DNA of 64,000 nt, taken from assembly GCA_963555705.1 (NCBI GenBank), contig OY743183.1:44505466-44569465 (forward strand). The letters run 5' to 3'. This document shows, in pieces, positions 22,453 to 34,773 of the stretch (within the stretch, counting starts at the first letter, position 1; each line of letters starts with the position of its first letter). The stretch is from Ligustrum vulgare. Its lineage: Eukaryota > Streptophyta > Magnoliopsida > Lamiales > Oleaceae. A program made the position numbers and the translations under genes. Under the pieces are notes generated by a model that made no database searches, was not told the DNA's origin, and saw only the letters and a list, made by a program, of their open reading frames with translations.

Positions 22453-23285
22453 TGTACTAGTGTAAATATTTTTTAAAGTTTGAGTCAACCAACATTATTT
22501 CTGAAATTTTTATTTTAGCCGACAGAGTTCTGAAAATCATGAGTCAATCCAATAGTTTTCAAAATCATTTATTTTGGTCCCAACTCTTTTCAAATCTTAA
22601 CTATGTTTGATTTTCAATACAATCCCTAAAACTTTTATTCTTCTTCTAAAACCTTAAAATTCCCAAAATACTAATTTAAAATTATTTATTTTATAAGGCT
22701 AGAAGAGACGCGAGAATACTAGAGAGTTTTATTCCACTTCGCTCAAAACTCCAGAAATAGGGTAGACTCCTACTTACAAACTTATTTTCCAGAAATGCGC
22801 ATAAATAATTATTTGTATTATGGATCTTGCATGTATGATTTTGTTCGTGAGAATTACTTTCTTTTAAAGTATGATGTTACGAGAATTACTTGCTTCTTTA
22901 AGCATGATGTTATGAGAATTTACTTGCCTATGTGCATAAGACTTGAACTTGTATTTATTACTTGTTTGTGAGATTACTTGAATGTCATGATTATGTACTT
23001 TATTTGTAATACCAATTATTATTATGCACAGAGTCTACTGAGTATTTCTATGAAATGCTCACCTTTTCTTTAAACTTACAAATTTTCAGATTTCGGAGTT
23101 GGCAATGGAGCATGTGATGGTGGCTATTGAAGAATTTTAAAATTTTTTTTGAGATAATTGAATAAAAACATTTATTATTATTTAAGTTATTTTTGAACTT
23201 TTGAATTATTGTTCATTGAGTTTTAAATGAAGTTAAATTTTTAGTTACTTCCGGTCAATTTTTTTTTCAAATTTGAAATGATGAT

Positions 23286-24945
23286 TGATAAGTGTATTTT
23301 ATACACTTGTTTCTATCCTAAAAGTATGATTTTATATGTTTGTTTTAGAATACTTGCTATTTATTTTGTGTTATTTATTTATATTTCAGAAATAATCCCA
23401 AAGTCGAGAAAACAATGAAATTGGAGCAAAAACAAGCAAATTGGATGACAAAAGAACCAAAGTATGCAAATCAAGAATGGATGAAGTAGATCAAGGGTTA
23501 ATTGGAAGAAAAGTCAAAGAAAGAACCAAATTGGAAGAAATTAGGAGTTCAAGGACTAAAGTATACAAATCAAAAGAAGAAGGACCAAATTGCAAATATT
23601 CAATAGTTGATTCGGATCAAGATAAGATACTTGAGGACTTTTAGGAGTCAATTGGATGCAATTAGAAGGCAAAAAGGAATGAAATATGGTAAGAATATTA
23701 CCATAAATTCATTTCAATCAAACAAGGTCTTCGGGGCAGATTTTTAGTCAGACTTTGAAACCTAATTTCGGGGCAATAAAAGTTTGAGTTGGGAAAATCC
23801 TATTTCACTAAGAATTGTAGCCCTTTACGTTATCTTTCTAACGGACTTTGAAGTACCTCAATTGGATAAGCGAAATGAAAGATATGATCAAAATACTAAA
23901 TGCTGTGCAATAAAAGGATGGGGACCAAATTGCTGAAATTTAAAGAAGAAAACTGTAGCTGCCGGTATAACCGTGCGGCCGCACGGTCAAAAAAATCAGC
24001 GACTGAAGGTTGGCTTTTCAAGGCTGCGATCGCGCACTTTTGAACCGTGCGGTCGCACGGTAGTCTCGACTGGGCCTCAGCTGGGCTTTTTACGCGGAAT
24101 TCAGCAATTTTCTCCACAATTAACCTAATTCTCATGAACATCTATAAATACATGGCTTGGGGCACGAAATTAAGGGTTCCCAATTCATTGAAGAGAGGCC
24201 AAAACGCTGTCGGATTGCGGAGGGATCCACTCCAAGCCAAGACACAATTGAAGAACGAAGATCAAGGGCATGAATAGGGTGACATCTATCCATTCCTTTT
24301 GTGATTTATATTCAATTATGTATCTAGGCTAGGTTCTTAAATGTTAGAATTGTGATGAAGCATTTATTTCCGGATTTTATGTATTGATTATCATTTAATT
24401 TCATAATTCATGGGTTTGAGCAACTGATTTATACTTTTTTATCATGCAATTACTTGATCACTAGTTGTATGAATTTAGGTTGTGACTTCTTAAGCTCGAA
24501 AGATTGAGATTTCATTAGACTTGTGTCAATTGTCACAAAGTCCGATAGGGGATAGAAATATACCCTTATGCTTTGTGTTATCTGCTATAGTATTCACAAA
24601 ACTTGTAATGCTTTTCTATACATTTAGATTCGTCATAGAAATATAGTCGGATTGTGTATAGAAATAGGTGTTGATTCTTGTCCGAAAGGGAGTCTTGACA
24701 ATATTAGGAATATGAATTTTCAAAACCTCGTGAATTATTGTTAGATGTTTAATTTAATGCATAATTAATGGAATAAATGCGAATTCTCAATTCTAGCATG
24801 TTTTTCTCATATTTTCTCTAAATCAAATTTCCTCGTTCTTTCTAGTTTAATTTTAATTCAAAATTCTCAAATGCAAACAATTTCTCTAGTTCCGGTTAAG
24901 GTAGTAGTCTAAAATACGATTTAACACAATCTCTGTGGGAACGAT
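23286..24945 (+). mobile_element. Truncated LTR (Tat/Ogre/Athila-like) inside LTR A
   Basis: It starts TGATAAGTG like the solo LTR at 7133 and carries the same GGCACGAAATT and CTCTGTGGGAACGATACTC-type landmarks, but stops short. At about 24946 sequence resumes as LTR A within ACTCGATCAGTATTTC. Compared with LTR B, about 58 bp of LTR A are missing at this point, so the right end was lost in a deletion. Two long palindrome sites built on CCGTGCGG/CCGCACGG lie at 23967-24060. Confidence 0.65.
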
Positions 24946-25022
24946 ACTCGATCAGTATTTCTAAAATTATTTTAAAAGGTTGACTTGACGTTATGGGTGT
25001 TTAAAAATCAGGGCATCACTTA

Positions 25023-25034
25023 TGGTATTAGAGC
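25023..25034 (+). other. Primer-binding site of the pol-less gypsy element
   Basis: TGGTATTAGAGC, one base from the standard tRNA-Met PBS, lies 4 bp after the LTR A end. It sets the element orientation as plus. Confidence 0.8.
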
Positions 25035-25372
25035 TAAGAGTTTTAAAAGTATTTCTGTAGACTTTAAAACTTATTTATTTTCAAAAAAAAAAAATGTTTT
25101 GAACTTCTTTTAAAGAATTACAAACTCTACCCGCCATTGCCCACTTCGTCGACTTTGAGGTAAAGTATATTTAGCAATGATAAATTATTTTGGATACATG
25201 AAATTATTTCTATGAGAACTATTAAAGAAGAAATAATTAGCTTGTATCCAGCTAGAAAATGAGTTTGAGCATAATTTGAAATAGATTAAAGAATTTATTT
25301 TTACGTCCTAGTAATTTAGTTTGAAGAAATCAGAAAACCTTGTAATTGGACTTTGCATAATTTGTTAGGAAC

Positions 25373-26150
25373 ATGTCTCGACGTGTAAATAGAAATGCAC
25401 CAAACTAGATCAACCATGATCAGACGACTCCAAGGCAAGATCCCACGAACCAGGCCACTATCATTAGGGACTTACTTTAGGCGGTTCAAGACTTAAGGCA
25501 AGCCCAGCTGGTACCTCAATACCGATAATTAAATAAAATTTAGGAGATACTATCCCCCCACTTTTGATGGTGGAAATGATCCATTAGCTGTTGAGGAAAT
25601 GGCTTCAAACCATTGAGAAGATTTTCAATCATATATCTTTCCCTGAGAACAAGAAGGTCGTGTGTGCCGAATTCATGTTGGTTGGTAGGGCTGGTTTTTG
25701 GTGGGAATCTACATCACGGACTAGGACTAAAGAGCAGCAACTGGCTTTAACCTGGAACGAAATTAAGAATGAGATCAGGGATAAGTTTTTCCCACAAGCC
25801 CTCAGAGATCAAAAGGAATCTGAGTTTCTACATTTGAGGAAGTATCACACTATGCTCCAAATATGGTGGAGACTGAGGCTAAGAAAACACGCCGATTTGA
25901 GAAAGGCCTACGCTTAGACATTAGACAGATTGTCAGTTCACATAATGACCCACGTCATATCAGATTGTCTACTATAGGTACAGAAAGTCGGGCCACGTCA
26001 TATCAGATTGTCGCTCAGGGCCAGCCAAGAATAATGAGCTAACTAGGCAAATTGATCAAGCAAAAAAGGCAAATGCCAGAATATTCTCCATAACCCCTGA
26101 GGACCCTAGCACGGACCTAGATATGAGCACAGGAAAGCCATTACTGTGCA
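25373..26150 (+). pseudogene. Gag remnant of the pol-less gypsy element
   Basis: The start ATGTCTCGACG at 25373 is followed by a TAG after eleven codons. The gag body is readable as PTFDGG near 25561, then an open 108-codon frame at 25591-25917 (WLQTIEKIFNHISFPENKK, ARAGFWWE-like GRAGFWWEST, WNEIKNEIRDKFFP). The single zinc knuckle near 25980 reads KSGHVISDC, but both leading Cys positions are Tyr. After ARIFSITPEDPSTD the sequence jumps to the 3' internal end. No protease or pol is present. Confidence 0.75.
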
Positions 26151-26360
26151 TGTTTTAATCGACCTTGATGCAACATACCCTTACATGTCTAAATAGAATG
26201 GAACTATTTTGATAGAAAATTGGTAGTACACAAGAGGTATCTGCGAACACACTAGAGAGTAAAGTCCATGTTTTTAGAAACCACGATGTCAATTTAGTCA
26301 ACGTCCAATGTGGTAAATAAAATAATAATGTAGTAAGTTTAAATTTCAAGGACGAAATTA

Positions 26361-26373
26361 TTTTAAGGGGGTA
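26361..26373 (+). other. Polypurine tract before LTR B
   Basis: TTTTAAGGGGGTA follows GGACGAAATTA. LTR B starts at 26377 (TCATAGTTACCGAG). Confidence 0.75.
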
Positions 26374-26376
26374 CGG

Positions 26377-27821
26377 TCATAGTTACCGAGATATTTCCAG
26401 CTAATTTTAAATAATTATTTAATTACTAAAAATGTGTCGCTACGACTTCTCTCAATTATTATAAAAACGTGCTCGTCTAGCCATCATTAAGTGAAATTAA
26501 ATTTATTTTAAATATTAGTCAAATTCAAATTTTCATCAAAAGAATTCCAATATCACAATTTATTTTTAAAGTCCAAGTTTTAATTTTCTTAAGTCCAAAC
26601 TTCATTTATTTTAAATCAATCCAACTTCTTAAGCCCAGATATTATTACCAATCAGTCAAGCCCATTTAAAAAATCCAATCATTTATTTCTTGGTCCAACC
26701 AATTCAACAACTTCTTCTTCCCCAAGTCTTTCCTTACACAACTGATACTCACTTCCAAAATTATTGCAAGTCTTCCATAAACCAAGATTTCCCCTAACTT
26801 AAAAAAGTTAGTACAAACCTGTTTATAACTCATCCCCTCATCTCATCATCCAAACCCATGCACACAAGACCTCCAGCAAAGGTATAATTTGTCAAAATTT
26901 CTACTTCTACCTTCCTACCACAGCAAAACTCAGTATCTGCATCACCCAACCGTTCCACACTTTACAGCATCGCCCGAACCACCATTACACCGCCCTGTCA
27001 AAATTTGAACCCTCTAGTATCGACTGAAATCCACCACCTCCACCAGCAGCCATCTCTATTGCCGATCGTAACCTGCCTATTGCCCCTACCACAACTGGCT
27101 GCCAATCTGCAAAACACTAAGAAACGAACACCATCGAACCTCAAGAACCACTGCTACCGTTAATATTGACACCAAGGCCAAAACTACCATTACAACCCAA
27201 TCGATCCAGTCACCACGCCACAATTAGATTCAAGCACACACATATATCCTTCAGCCAACTTCACAAACTCAGACCATGACCAAGCCACCACCATCTTCGA
27301 GAATCGCTGCCTTCTTCACCAGAATTCATTCCCCTAAACTTCAAAAATCCATAGCCGACTCAAACATAATTTGGCAAAAGTTACATAAACATAAGCAGAA
27401 AACTCCCCACAACCCAATACATTGCAGCCACCGAGAAGCAACCCGAAACTGCAACATCCATCATCGTCGACCAAAACCACTGCTAAACTGCAATCTCAAA
27501 CTAAATTCCAAACCAAGCCTCAAACCATCATACCCAAATCAACCAAGAAAACGAGTTTACCCCAACACTTACCACAAACCCAAATCCGTACGACTGGACT
27601 TTCGCTGGAGAAATCTCAATTCAAAAATTCAAATCCACCTTGGTTTACATTTGTTTTACACCCAAATGAGTCCCAAGTTCTGTCCAATTCCGCCAACCTA
27701 TCGACCTCCATCACCGCCAAGTGATGGCAGCACTCACACCGGTATCGCGCCGGTGCAAGGGCACCGGCAGTGACCTTGAATCGCGAGGGTGTCCTCCCCT
27801 TCGCCTCTCCCTTCTCCTCTC

Positions 27822-27899
<78 letters not shown>

Positions 27900-28994
27900 G
27901 AGAGAGAGAGAATGGGTTTTGATAGTTTAAAACTTTGATTTTTTTTGTAAAATTTCTCTTTTAGTCCCTCAACTTCTAAAATCATTTAATTCAATCCCTG
28001 AAGTTTTAAAGTATTTAATTCCATCCAAAGATTTTACTAGATTTAATAGTCAGTCCCTAAATATTTTTAAAAGTTTGAGTCAACCAACATTATTTCTGAA
28101 ATTGTTATTTTAGCCGCAAGATTTCTGGAAACCATGAGTCAATCCAATAGTTTTGAAAATCATTTATTTTGGTCCCAACTCTTTTAAAATATGAACTATG
28201 TTTGATTTTCAATACAATCCCTAAAACTTTAATTCTTCTTGTAATACCTTGAAATTCCCAAAATACTAATTTAAAATTATTTATTTTATAAGGCTAGACG
28301 AGACGCGAGAATACTAGAAAGTTTTATTCCACTGCGCTCAAAACTCCAGAAATAAGGTAAACTCGTACTTACAAACTTATTCTCTAAAAGTGCGCCTAAA
28401 TAATTACTTATATTATGGATCTTGCATAAATGATTGTGTTCATGAGAATTACTTGCTTTTAAAGTATGATGTTACGAGAATTTACTTGCCTAAGTACATT
28501 AGACTGGAACTTGTATTTATTACTTGTTCATGAGATTACTTGAATATCATGATTATGTACTTTATTTGTAATACTAATTATTATTATGCGCTGAGTGTAC
28601 TGAGTATTTCTATGAAATGCTCACCCTTTCTTTAAACTTACAAATTTTCAGATTTCGGAGTTGGCGATGGAGCGTGTGATGGTGGATATTGAAGAATTTT
28701 AAAATATGTTTTGAGATTATTGAATAAACACATTTAATTTTGATTTTTCAAATATCCTTATTATTATTTAAGTTATTTTTGAACTTTTGAATTATTGTTC
28801 ATTGAGTTTTAAGTGAAGTTCATTTTTTAGTTGCTTCCGCTCAATTTATATTTCAAATTTGAAATGACAATCGTTGAAGAAGTTTTTATAAAATAACACG
28901 ATTGAATTTCAGATATTTTTCACTCGATCAGTATTTCGAAAATTATTTTAAAAGCATGACATGACACTCCGAGTGTTTAGAACTCGGGGCGTCA
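26377..28994 (+). repeat. LTR B of the pol-less gypsy element (2618 bp)
   Basis: An uninterrupted partner of LTR A, ending GGGGCGTCA. It contains the (AT)n(AG)n tract at 27826-27912. Proline-rich open frames at 27276-27773 are not conserved as an ORF in LTR A and I do not call them genes. Confidence 0.8.
27826..27912. repeat. Compound (AT)n(AG)n microsatellite in LTR B
   Basis: TA repeats run to about 27862, then AG repeats with one GGG interruption to 27912. Confidence 0.96.
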
Positions 28995-29241
28995 CGTTTG
29001 AAGCCTTTACGTTTTGTTGTTTTAAGTAGTGTATTGTTTTAAGTGTATACACTACTCATTTTTTTAATATATTTGGTGGTGTTGTGGCATGTTAACATGA
29101 ATGAGAAATATTATCAAAGAAGAAAGAACACATTTCTTCCAAAGATTCATGCTTGGTACATGTCATCTTGCTCTTATATTTATGGTAGTTTCACACTTCT
29201 CACCAGCTATAATGGCAATAGATGCATATCTCACTATACAT
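28995..29241. other. Short flank between the gypsy nest and a copia element; nothing recognised
   Basis: AT-rich sequence with an open frame (29043-29279) that has no recognisable features and runs into the copia LTR. Confidence 0.5.
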
Positions 29242-30801
29242 TGTTAGGAATTTGCTTAATCATGCACAACGGAACATAAAATATTTTCAATTCCCAAACA
29301 AGGATCTGCTTTGTGTTTAGATAGAAATCGTGATAAAGAACATTAACTATTGATGTTCTTGCATACTACTTTGAGAATCTTGATTCTTTCTCTAATCTAC
29401 TTGCACACCACAGCCGTCCAATTGTTTGGCCTCCAAAGGTAATCCACACGAGAGAACAAGAATGAGAGGCTGTTTCTCTCTTCTTGTGCTAGCAAGAGAA
29501 TAATGAATTAGGGTTAGATTTTCCAAACCCTAGTTGTTTATTAATATAAGTTAGAGTGGGCTTGGCCCATAACTTAAATATGACCCGGTCCATGTGGTTT
29601 AATTAATCCAATTAATTAAAAATGGGACATTAGTTAATCAATTCAATTAATTAACTCGAGCCTATTAATAAAAAATATAATTAATTAATTCTACAAATGT
29701 CAAACATTTGTTAATTAATTAATTCCAATCACATTCTTCTAGTTCTCCCTTTGTGTGTGACCCTTTAGGTTCCCAACCACGATGTCGAACTACGTTAATT
29801 ATTATTTTGATCTAATCAAAATAAGATTAATTAAAACTCTTTTAAATTAATCATTAATTCTACTAGATTAATTAATTCACATTAGTTGTCCCATATTGAC
29901 ATCTAGCAGTGTGTCAGGGTAATACATGTGATAGGAAATGTCACGTGGTGTGACAAAACCAAACTAGTTCGTTTATCATGAAACTTTATTCCCTTCGTCA
30001 ATACGATCCGATCAATTACGAGATCTGAAAATGTGTCAATCTCGTTTATTGATAATATCTTTTATTTCGCTCTTAAGTTAATAAACGTCAAAACTACTTT
30101 CGACTTTATTAATTCACCTTGGCCAAGGATTTCGATATCGACTTAATCAAATAAAACGCAGATCATAATCTCTTACTATCTAAGTGTGACGAATCCTATA
30201 TTGATCATTCACAACCTTCATGTCATTCTTGACATACCTGAACGACATCGTATTAGCGACTCCTTTCAGAGCAACATCCGATATCACCAAAGTATGACTG
30301 CCCTCATATAAGGTACTATGATGACCTCAAGTTAAAGGATCAATTCCACTAACGAACATTAGAGATTAACCACTGATACTCAGATAGTTATCCATGTGGA
30401 ATCTCCATTGCAGGTCTCCAATGTTTTGTTCTCTTAACAAAACATCCACGTGTTCATTTAGATGTCTCCACATCTTAGCTTGTGAGATCAGCTACTCACT
30501 TCTAAAGTGGGAGATGACACACGTGTTGGTCTATCCGTAATAAAGATATCCATATCTCGATATTACTTTATGACCAAGGATATTTAAGATTCAATTGTAA
30601 CTTATATCTCACGATCAAAACTTCTTTTGATTAACAAGTTATCAAGATTTAAATCTATGGACTCTGTTGATTTAATTTACAAGAATAATATTATTATTAT
30701 AAATCAATTAAATAACAGATTTGCCAATAAATGAAAACACATTAAATATATTAATAAGTATTCGGTCAACCAAGTCAAACAATTGGACCTAGGGCACAAC
30801 A
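29242..30801 (-). repeat. Copia 3' LTR (1560 bp)
   Basis: Left copy of the direct repeat. In element sense it starts TGTTGTGCCCTAGG at 30801 and ends CTAACA at 29242. Confidence 0.88.
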
Positions 30802-30820
30802 CTTACAAACTCCCACTTGC
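30802..30820 (-). other. Copia polypurine tract
   Basis: The minus strand reads GCAAGTGGGAGTTTGTAAG, directly before the LTR start TGTTGTGCC. Confidence 0.85.
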
Positions 30821-30821
30821 A

Positions 30822-33800
30822 CTAGATCCAATTACCTATGTATTTTATACCATAGGATTCTACATGACGATCATGCTTTTGTTGTGACAACGGATTTGTC
30901 AATGGATCTACAATATTATCATCTATGGAAACTCGTTCTATCTTTACGTCATTCCTTTGTATTATCTCCCTGACGAGATGATATCGCCTTACCACATGTT
31001 TGGATCATTGATGAGACCTAAGTTCCTTTGCGTGTGCGATGACTCCATTGTTGTCACAATATAGAGATATTGGGTCATCAATGCTAGGAACCACTCCTAG
31101 TTCTGTTGTGAACTTTTTGATCCAGACAGCTTCCTTTGCTGCTTCTGAAGCAGCAATGTACTCAGCTTCCGTAGTTGAATCTACAGTTGTTTCTTGTTTA
31201 GAACTTTTCCAACTAACCGCCCAATTGTTAAGAGTGAACATATATCCTGATTGAGATTTGCTATCATCCTTGTCAGCTTGAAAGCTAGCATCTGTATATT
31301 CCTGAACTTTTAGTTCACTTCCTCCATATATTAAGAATACATCCTTAGTTCTTCTTAAGTACTTTAGGATGTTCTTAACTGCCACCCAATGTTTCTCTCC
31401 AGGGTTTGATTGAAACCTGCTCGTAAAACTTAGAGCATATGAAACATCTGGTTTGTACATAGCATTGCATACATAATGGATCATATCGCCGATGCATAAG
31501 GAATCTTATCCATCAGATCTCTCTCATCACTTTTCTTAGGACACATATCCTTTGAGAGACTAATCTCATGTGACATAGGACATAATCCTCTCTTGGATTT
31601 TTCCATATTAAATCTTCTCAAGACTTTATCTATGTACGTTGATTGAGATAAGTTAAGCATTTTTCTAGATCTATCTCTATAGATTTTAATTCCTAGAATA
31701 TATGCTGCTTCTCCCATATCTTTCATGGAGAAATTCTTTGACAACCACAATTTTACTGACTGAAGCATAGGGATGTTGTTTCCCATTATTAATATGTCAT
31801 CTACATATAATATGAGGAACACAATAGCACTCCCATTGTTCTTCTTGTATACACACGGTTCATCTTCGTTCTTGATGAAATCAAACTTTCTGATTGTCTC
31901 ATCAAAGCGAACATTCCAAGTCCTAGAAGCTTGCTTCAATCCATAAATGGATCAATTTAGCTTGCATACCATATTAGCATTCTTGGATTCAAAACCTTCG
32001 GGTTGTGTCATGTACACTTCCTCTTGCAGATTTCCATTCAGGAATGCTGTTTTGACATCCATTTGCCATATTTCATAGTCATAATGCGCAGCTATTGCAA
32101 GGAGAATTCAAATGGACTTATGCATGGCTACTGGTGAGAAGGTTTCATCAAAGTCAACTCCTCGTCTTTGTTTGTAACCTTTCGCTACTAGCCTTGCTTT
32201 GTATATATGGATGTTCCCATCCATGTCAATCTTCCTTTTGTAAATCCATTTAAAACCTATGGGTTTTAATCCATCAGGTAGATCAACCAAGGTCCAAACC
32301 TTGTTCTCATACATTGAGTTCATTTCGGATTCCATGGCTTCATGCTATCTCTTCGAGTCAACACACATTTTTGCTTCCATGTAACTAGTAGGTTCATCAA
32401 CCTCGATTAGTAAAGCTTGATTAGTAATCATGAATTCGTACCTTTTAGGAGGTCGAATGGTCCTACTAGATTTACGTTGAGCTGGAGTGTCATCAAGAGT
32501 CTCTACTTCCTAATCAGGAATTTGTCCCTCAGCTGGTATGGGATCAGATTCAGGCTCATCTATTTGATCGACAGATTTTGTGGATCCTTGAACTTCTTCA
32601 AGTTCTATTTTTCTCCCACTGTCCTCTCCTAGTATGAACTCTTTCTCTAGGAAGACAGCATGTCTTGAAACGAAGACTTTCTTCTCAGTGGAATTATAGA
32701 ATTGATATCCAATTGTCTCTTTTGGATATCCCACAAATATGTATTTATCAGACTTAGACTCTAACTTATCCGATTCAGTGCGCTTCACATAAGCGTCACA
32801 ACCCCAAACGTTTATGTGAGACAAGTTGGGTTTTCTGCCCCTCCATATCTCATATGGGGTTTTGTCGACCGATTTATATGGGACACGATTTATTGTATAG
32901 CACGCAATAATTAATGCATGACCCCAAAAGGATTTTGGGAGGTTGGCATGGCTCATCATTGATCGTACCATATCTAATAGTGTACGATTTCTCCTCTCGG
33001 ATACACCATTGTGTTGCGGTGTATGAGGAGGAGTCCACTGCGAGAGAATCCCATTCTCCTTTAGATAATCCAAAAATTCACCTTTTAGATATTCTCCAGC
33101 TCGATCAGATTTTAGTGAGAGAATACCTTTACCCAATTGTTTCTCTACTTCGTGCTTGAATTCTTTGAACTTTTCAAGTGCTTCATGCTTAAATTTCATT
33201 AAGTACACATAACTATACCTAGAATGGTCGTCTGTAAATGTGATGAAATAAGAGAAACCTCCTCTAGCAGTTATTGACATGGGTCCACATACATCAGTAT
33301 GTATCAGTCCCAGTAATTGTGTAGATCTTTCTCCTTTTCCAGAAAAAGGGGACTTGGTCATTTTGCCTAATAGACTGATTCGCATTTATCAAATGATTCA
33401 AAATCAATTGATCCCAAATATCCATCTCTATGAAATTTGGAAATGCGTTTCTCATTTATATGACCTAGTCTACAGTGCCAAAGATAGGAGTTGTTTAGAT
33501 TACCTCCTTTTATGTCTTTTGTTTTCTATACTCATGATAAAAAAATTCAGTATCTAGAATATAAATACCATTTTGTAATTTTCCACAACCATAAAATACT
33601 TTATCAAAGTAAAGCGAACAACAATTGTTCATAATATTAATAGAAAAACCACTCATGTCCAAACATGAAATTGAAATAATGTTTTTAGTAATGGCGGGAA
33701 CAAAATAGCAATTGTCTAATTCTAATACTAAACCAGAAGGTAGAGGTAAAAAGTATGTTCTTACAGCTAATGCAACAGCTCTTGCTCCATTCCCCACGCG

Positions 33801-34773
33801 TAGGTCAACTTCTCCCATTTGCAGTGTTCTACTTCTCTTTAGTCCCTACACATTTATACAAATATGAGATCCACATCCAGTATCTAATACCCAAGAACTT
33901 AATGAAGTAGACATATTAACCTCAATAACAAAATTACCTGAAGTAAAAGCTTCAGAACACTTCTTTCCCTTCAAGCTTGCGAGGTAAGCCTTACAGTTTC
34001 TTTTCCAATGACCTTTCAATCCACAATAAAAGCATGGGTCATCAGACTTGGTTTTTCCCTTGCTTGCTTTGACTGTCTTTTTATTTGTCTTAGCCTTCTT
34101 GGCAACTTTCACAAAGTTTCCTTTAGGTTTCCTCTTAGTAACCTTGGAGGATGAGATGGCTAAGACTTGCCCAACATTAGTTTTATGTTGGGCTCAACTG
34201 TCTTAAGCATGTTAAGCAACTCAAGAAGTGTGCATTCTAGCTTATTCATGTTGAAATTCATAATAAACTGTGAATAGCTTCTGGCAGAGATTGTAGAACT
34301 AAGTCAATACTTAGCTCATGGTCCATTACTGAACCCAATTGACCCAATTTTTCAATGAAGCCAATCATCTTCAATACATGAGCACTGACTGAAGATCCCT
34401 CTGTCATTTTGCACCGGTACAGTTGCTTGGAAGTCTCATATCTTTCCACACGTGACTGTTCATCATACAACTCTTTGAGATGAAATATCATAGTGTAAGC
34501 ATCCATACCATCATGTTGCTTTTGCAACTCAGGTGACATAGCTGCAAGCATCAAGCATGTTGCAGTATTATCATCATCACTGTGTTTATTGTAAGCAACC
34601 ACCTCTTCCTCAGTTGAGTTTTCGGTGAGAATCTCTGGAAAGGGCTGCTCAAGGACATAACCAATTTTCTCATGCTTGAGAACAATTCTCAAATTACAGT
34701 ACCAGTCAAGAAAATTTGGTCCGGTCAATTTGTTGGCATCAAGTATACCTCTCAAGTTCATATGGTTACTCAT
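30822..34773 (-). pseudogene. Copia gag-pol, multiply broken
   Basis: Gag is 34258-34773 (MSNHMNLRGILDANKLTG, ending EAIHSLL and a stop). The zinc knuckle CFYCGLKGHWKRNC and protease site WVLDTGCGSHI are in 33846-34112. The protease C-terminus (YFVPAITKNIISISCLDMSG) is at 33510-33818. Integrase covers 32510-33385, with LIHTDVCGPM, LKSDRAGEY and QHNGVSERRNRTLL supplying the D-D-E residues. RT pieces are 32108-32335 and 31481-31939, with the catalytic LYVDDILIMGNN. RNase H is 31005-31484 (YTDASFQADKDD, TEAEYIAASEAAKEAVW), continuing past a TGA near 31005 to a final stop at 30822. The gaps between these pieces are frameshifts or nonsense codons. Confidence 0.9.

Larger units (their letters stand above)
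11191..22462 (-). mobile_element. CACTA (En/Spm, CMC) DNA transposon, 11,272 bp
   Basis: Terminal inverted repeats begin CACTAGTACA at 11191 and end TGTACTAGTG at 22462, with a perfect 3-bp TSD TAA (11188-11190 and 22463-22465). LTR B gives the empty site. Subterminal regions are crowded with direct and inverted GCGTCGGTTC-type motifs, the usual transposase-binding arrangement. Two genes lie on the minus strand: a tnp2 transposase (15314-18563) and a Transposase_24/Ulp1 protease gene (11795-15067). A deleted gypsy element (18832-21913) sits inside it. Several nonsense and frameshift lesions in tnp2 make it probably non-autonomous now. Confidence 0.95.
9577..25018 (+). repeat. LTR A of the pol-less gypsy element, interrupted
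   Basis: The LTR sequence is 9577-11190, 22463-23285 and 24946-25018. It is interrupted by a CACTA transposon (11191-22462) and a truncated foreign LTR (23286-24945). Alignment by eye to LTR B is continuous across each gap: B reads from CAGTCCCTAA straight to ATATTTTT at about 28050-28065, exactly where the CACTA sits in A. An (AG)n tract is at about 10998-11041. LTR A ends in GGGCATCA at 25018, and the PBS follows. Confidence 0.8.
9296..28994 (+). mobile_element. Compound pol-less Ty3/gypsy element with nested insertions
   Basis: Order on the plus strand: 3' internal remnant (9296-9576), LTR A (9577-25018, interrupted), PBS, gag remnant, the same 3' internal remnant (26096-26376), LTR B (26377-28994). 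LTR A without its insertions is about 2.5 kb and collinear with the 2.6-kb LTR B. No RT, RNase H or integrase lies between gag and the polypurine tract. The extra internal remnant left of LTR A shows this is a recombinant of at least two copies rather than one simple insertion, and I see no clear TSD. Confidence 0.75.
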
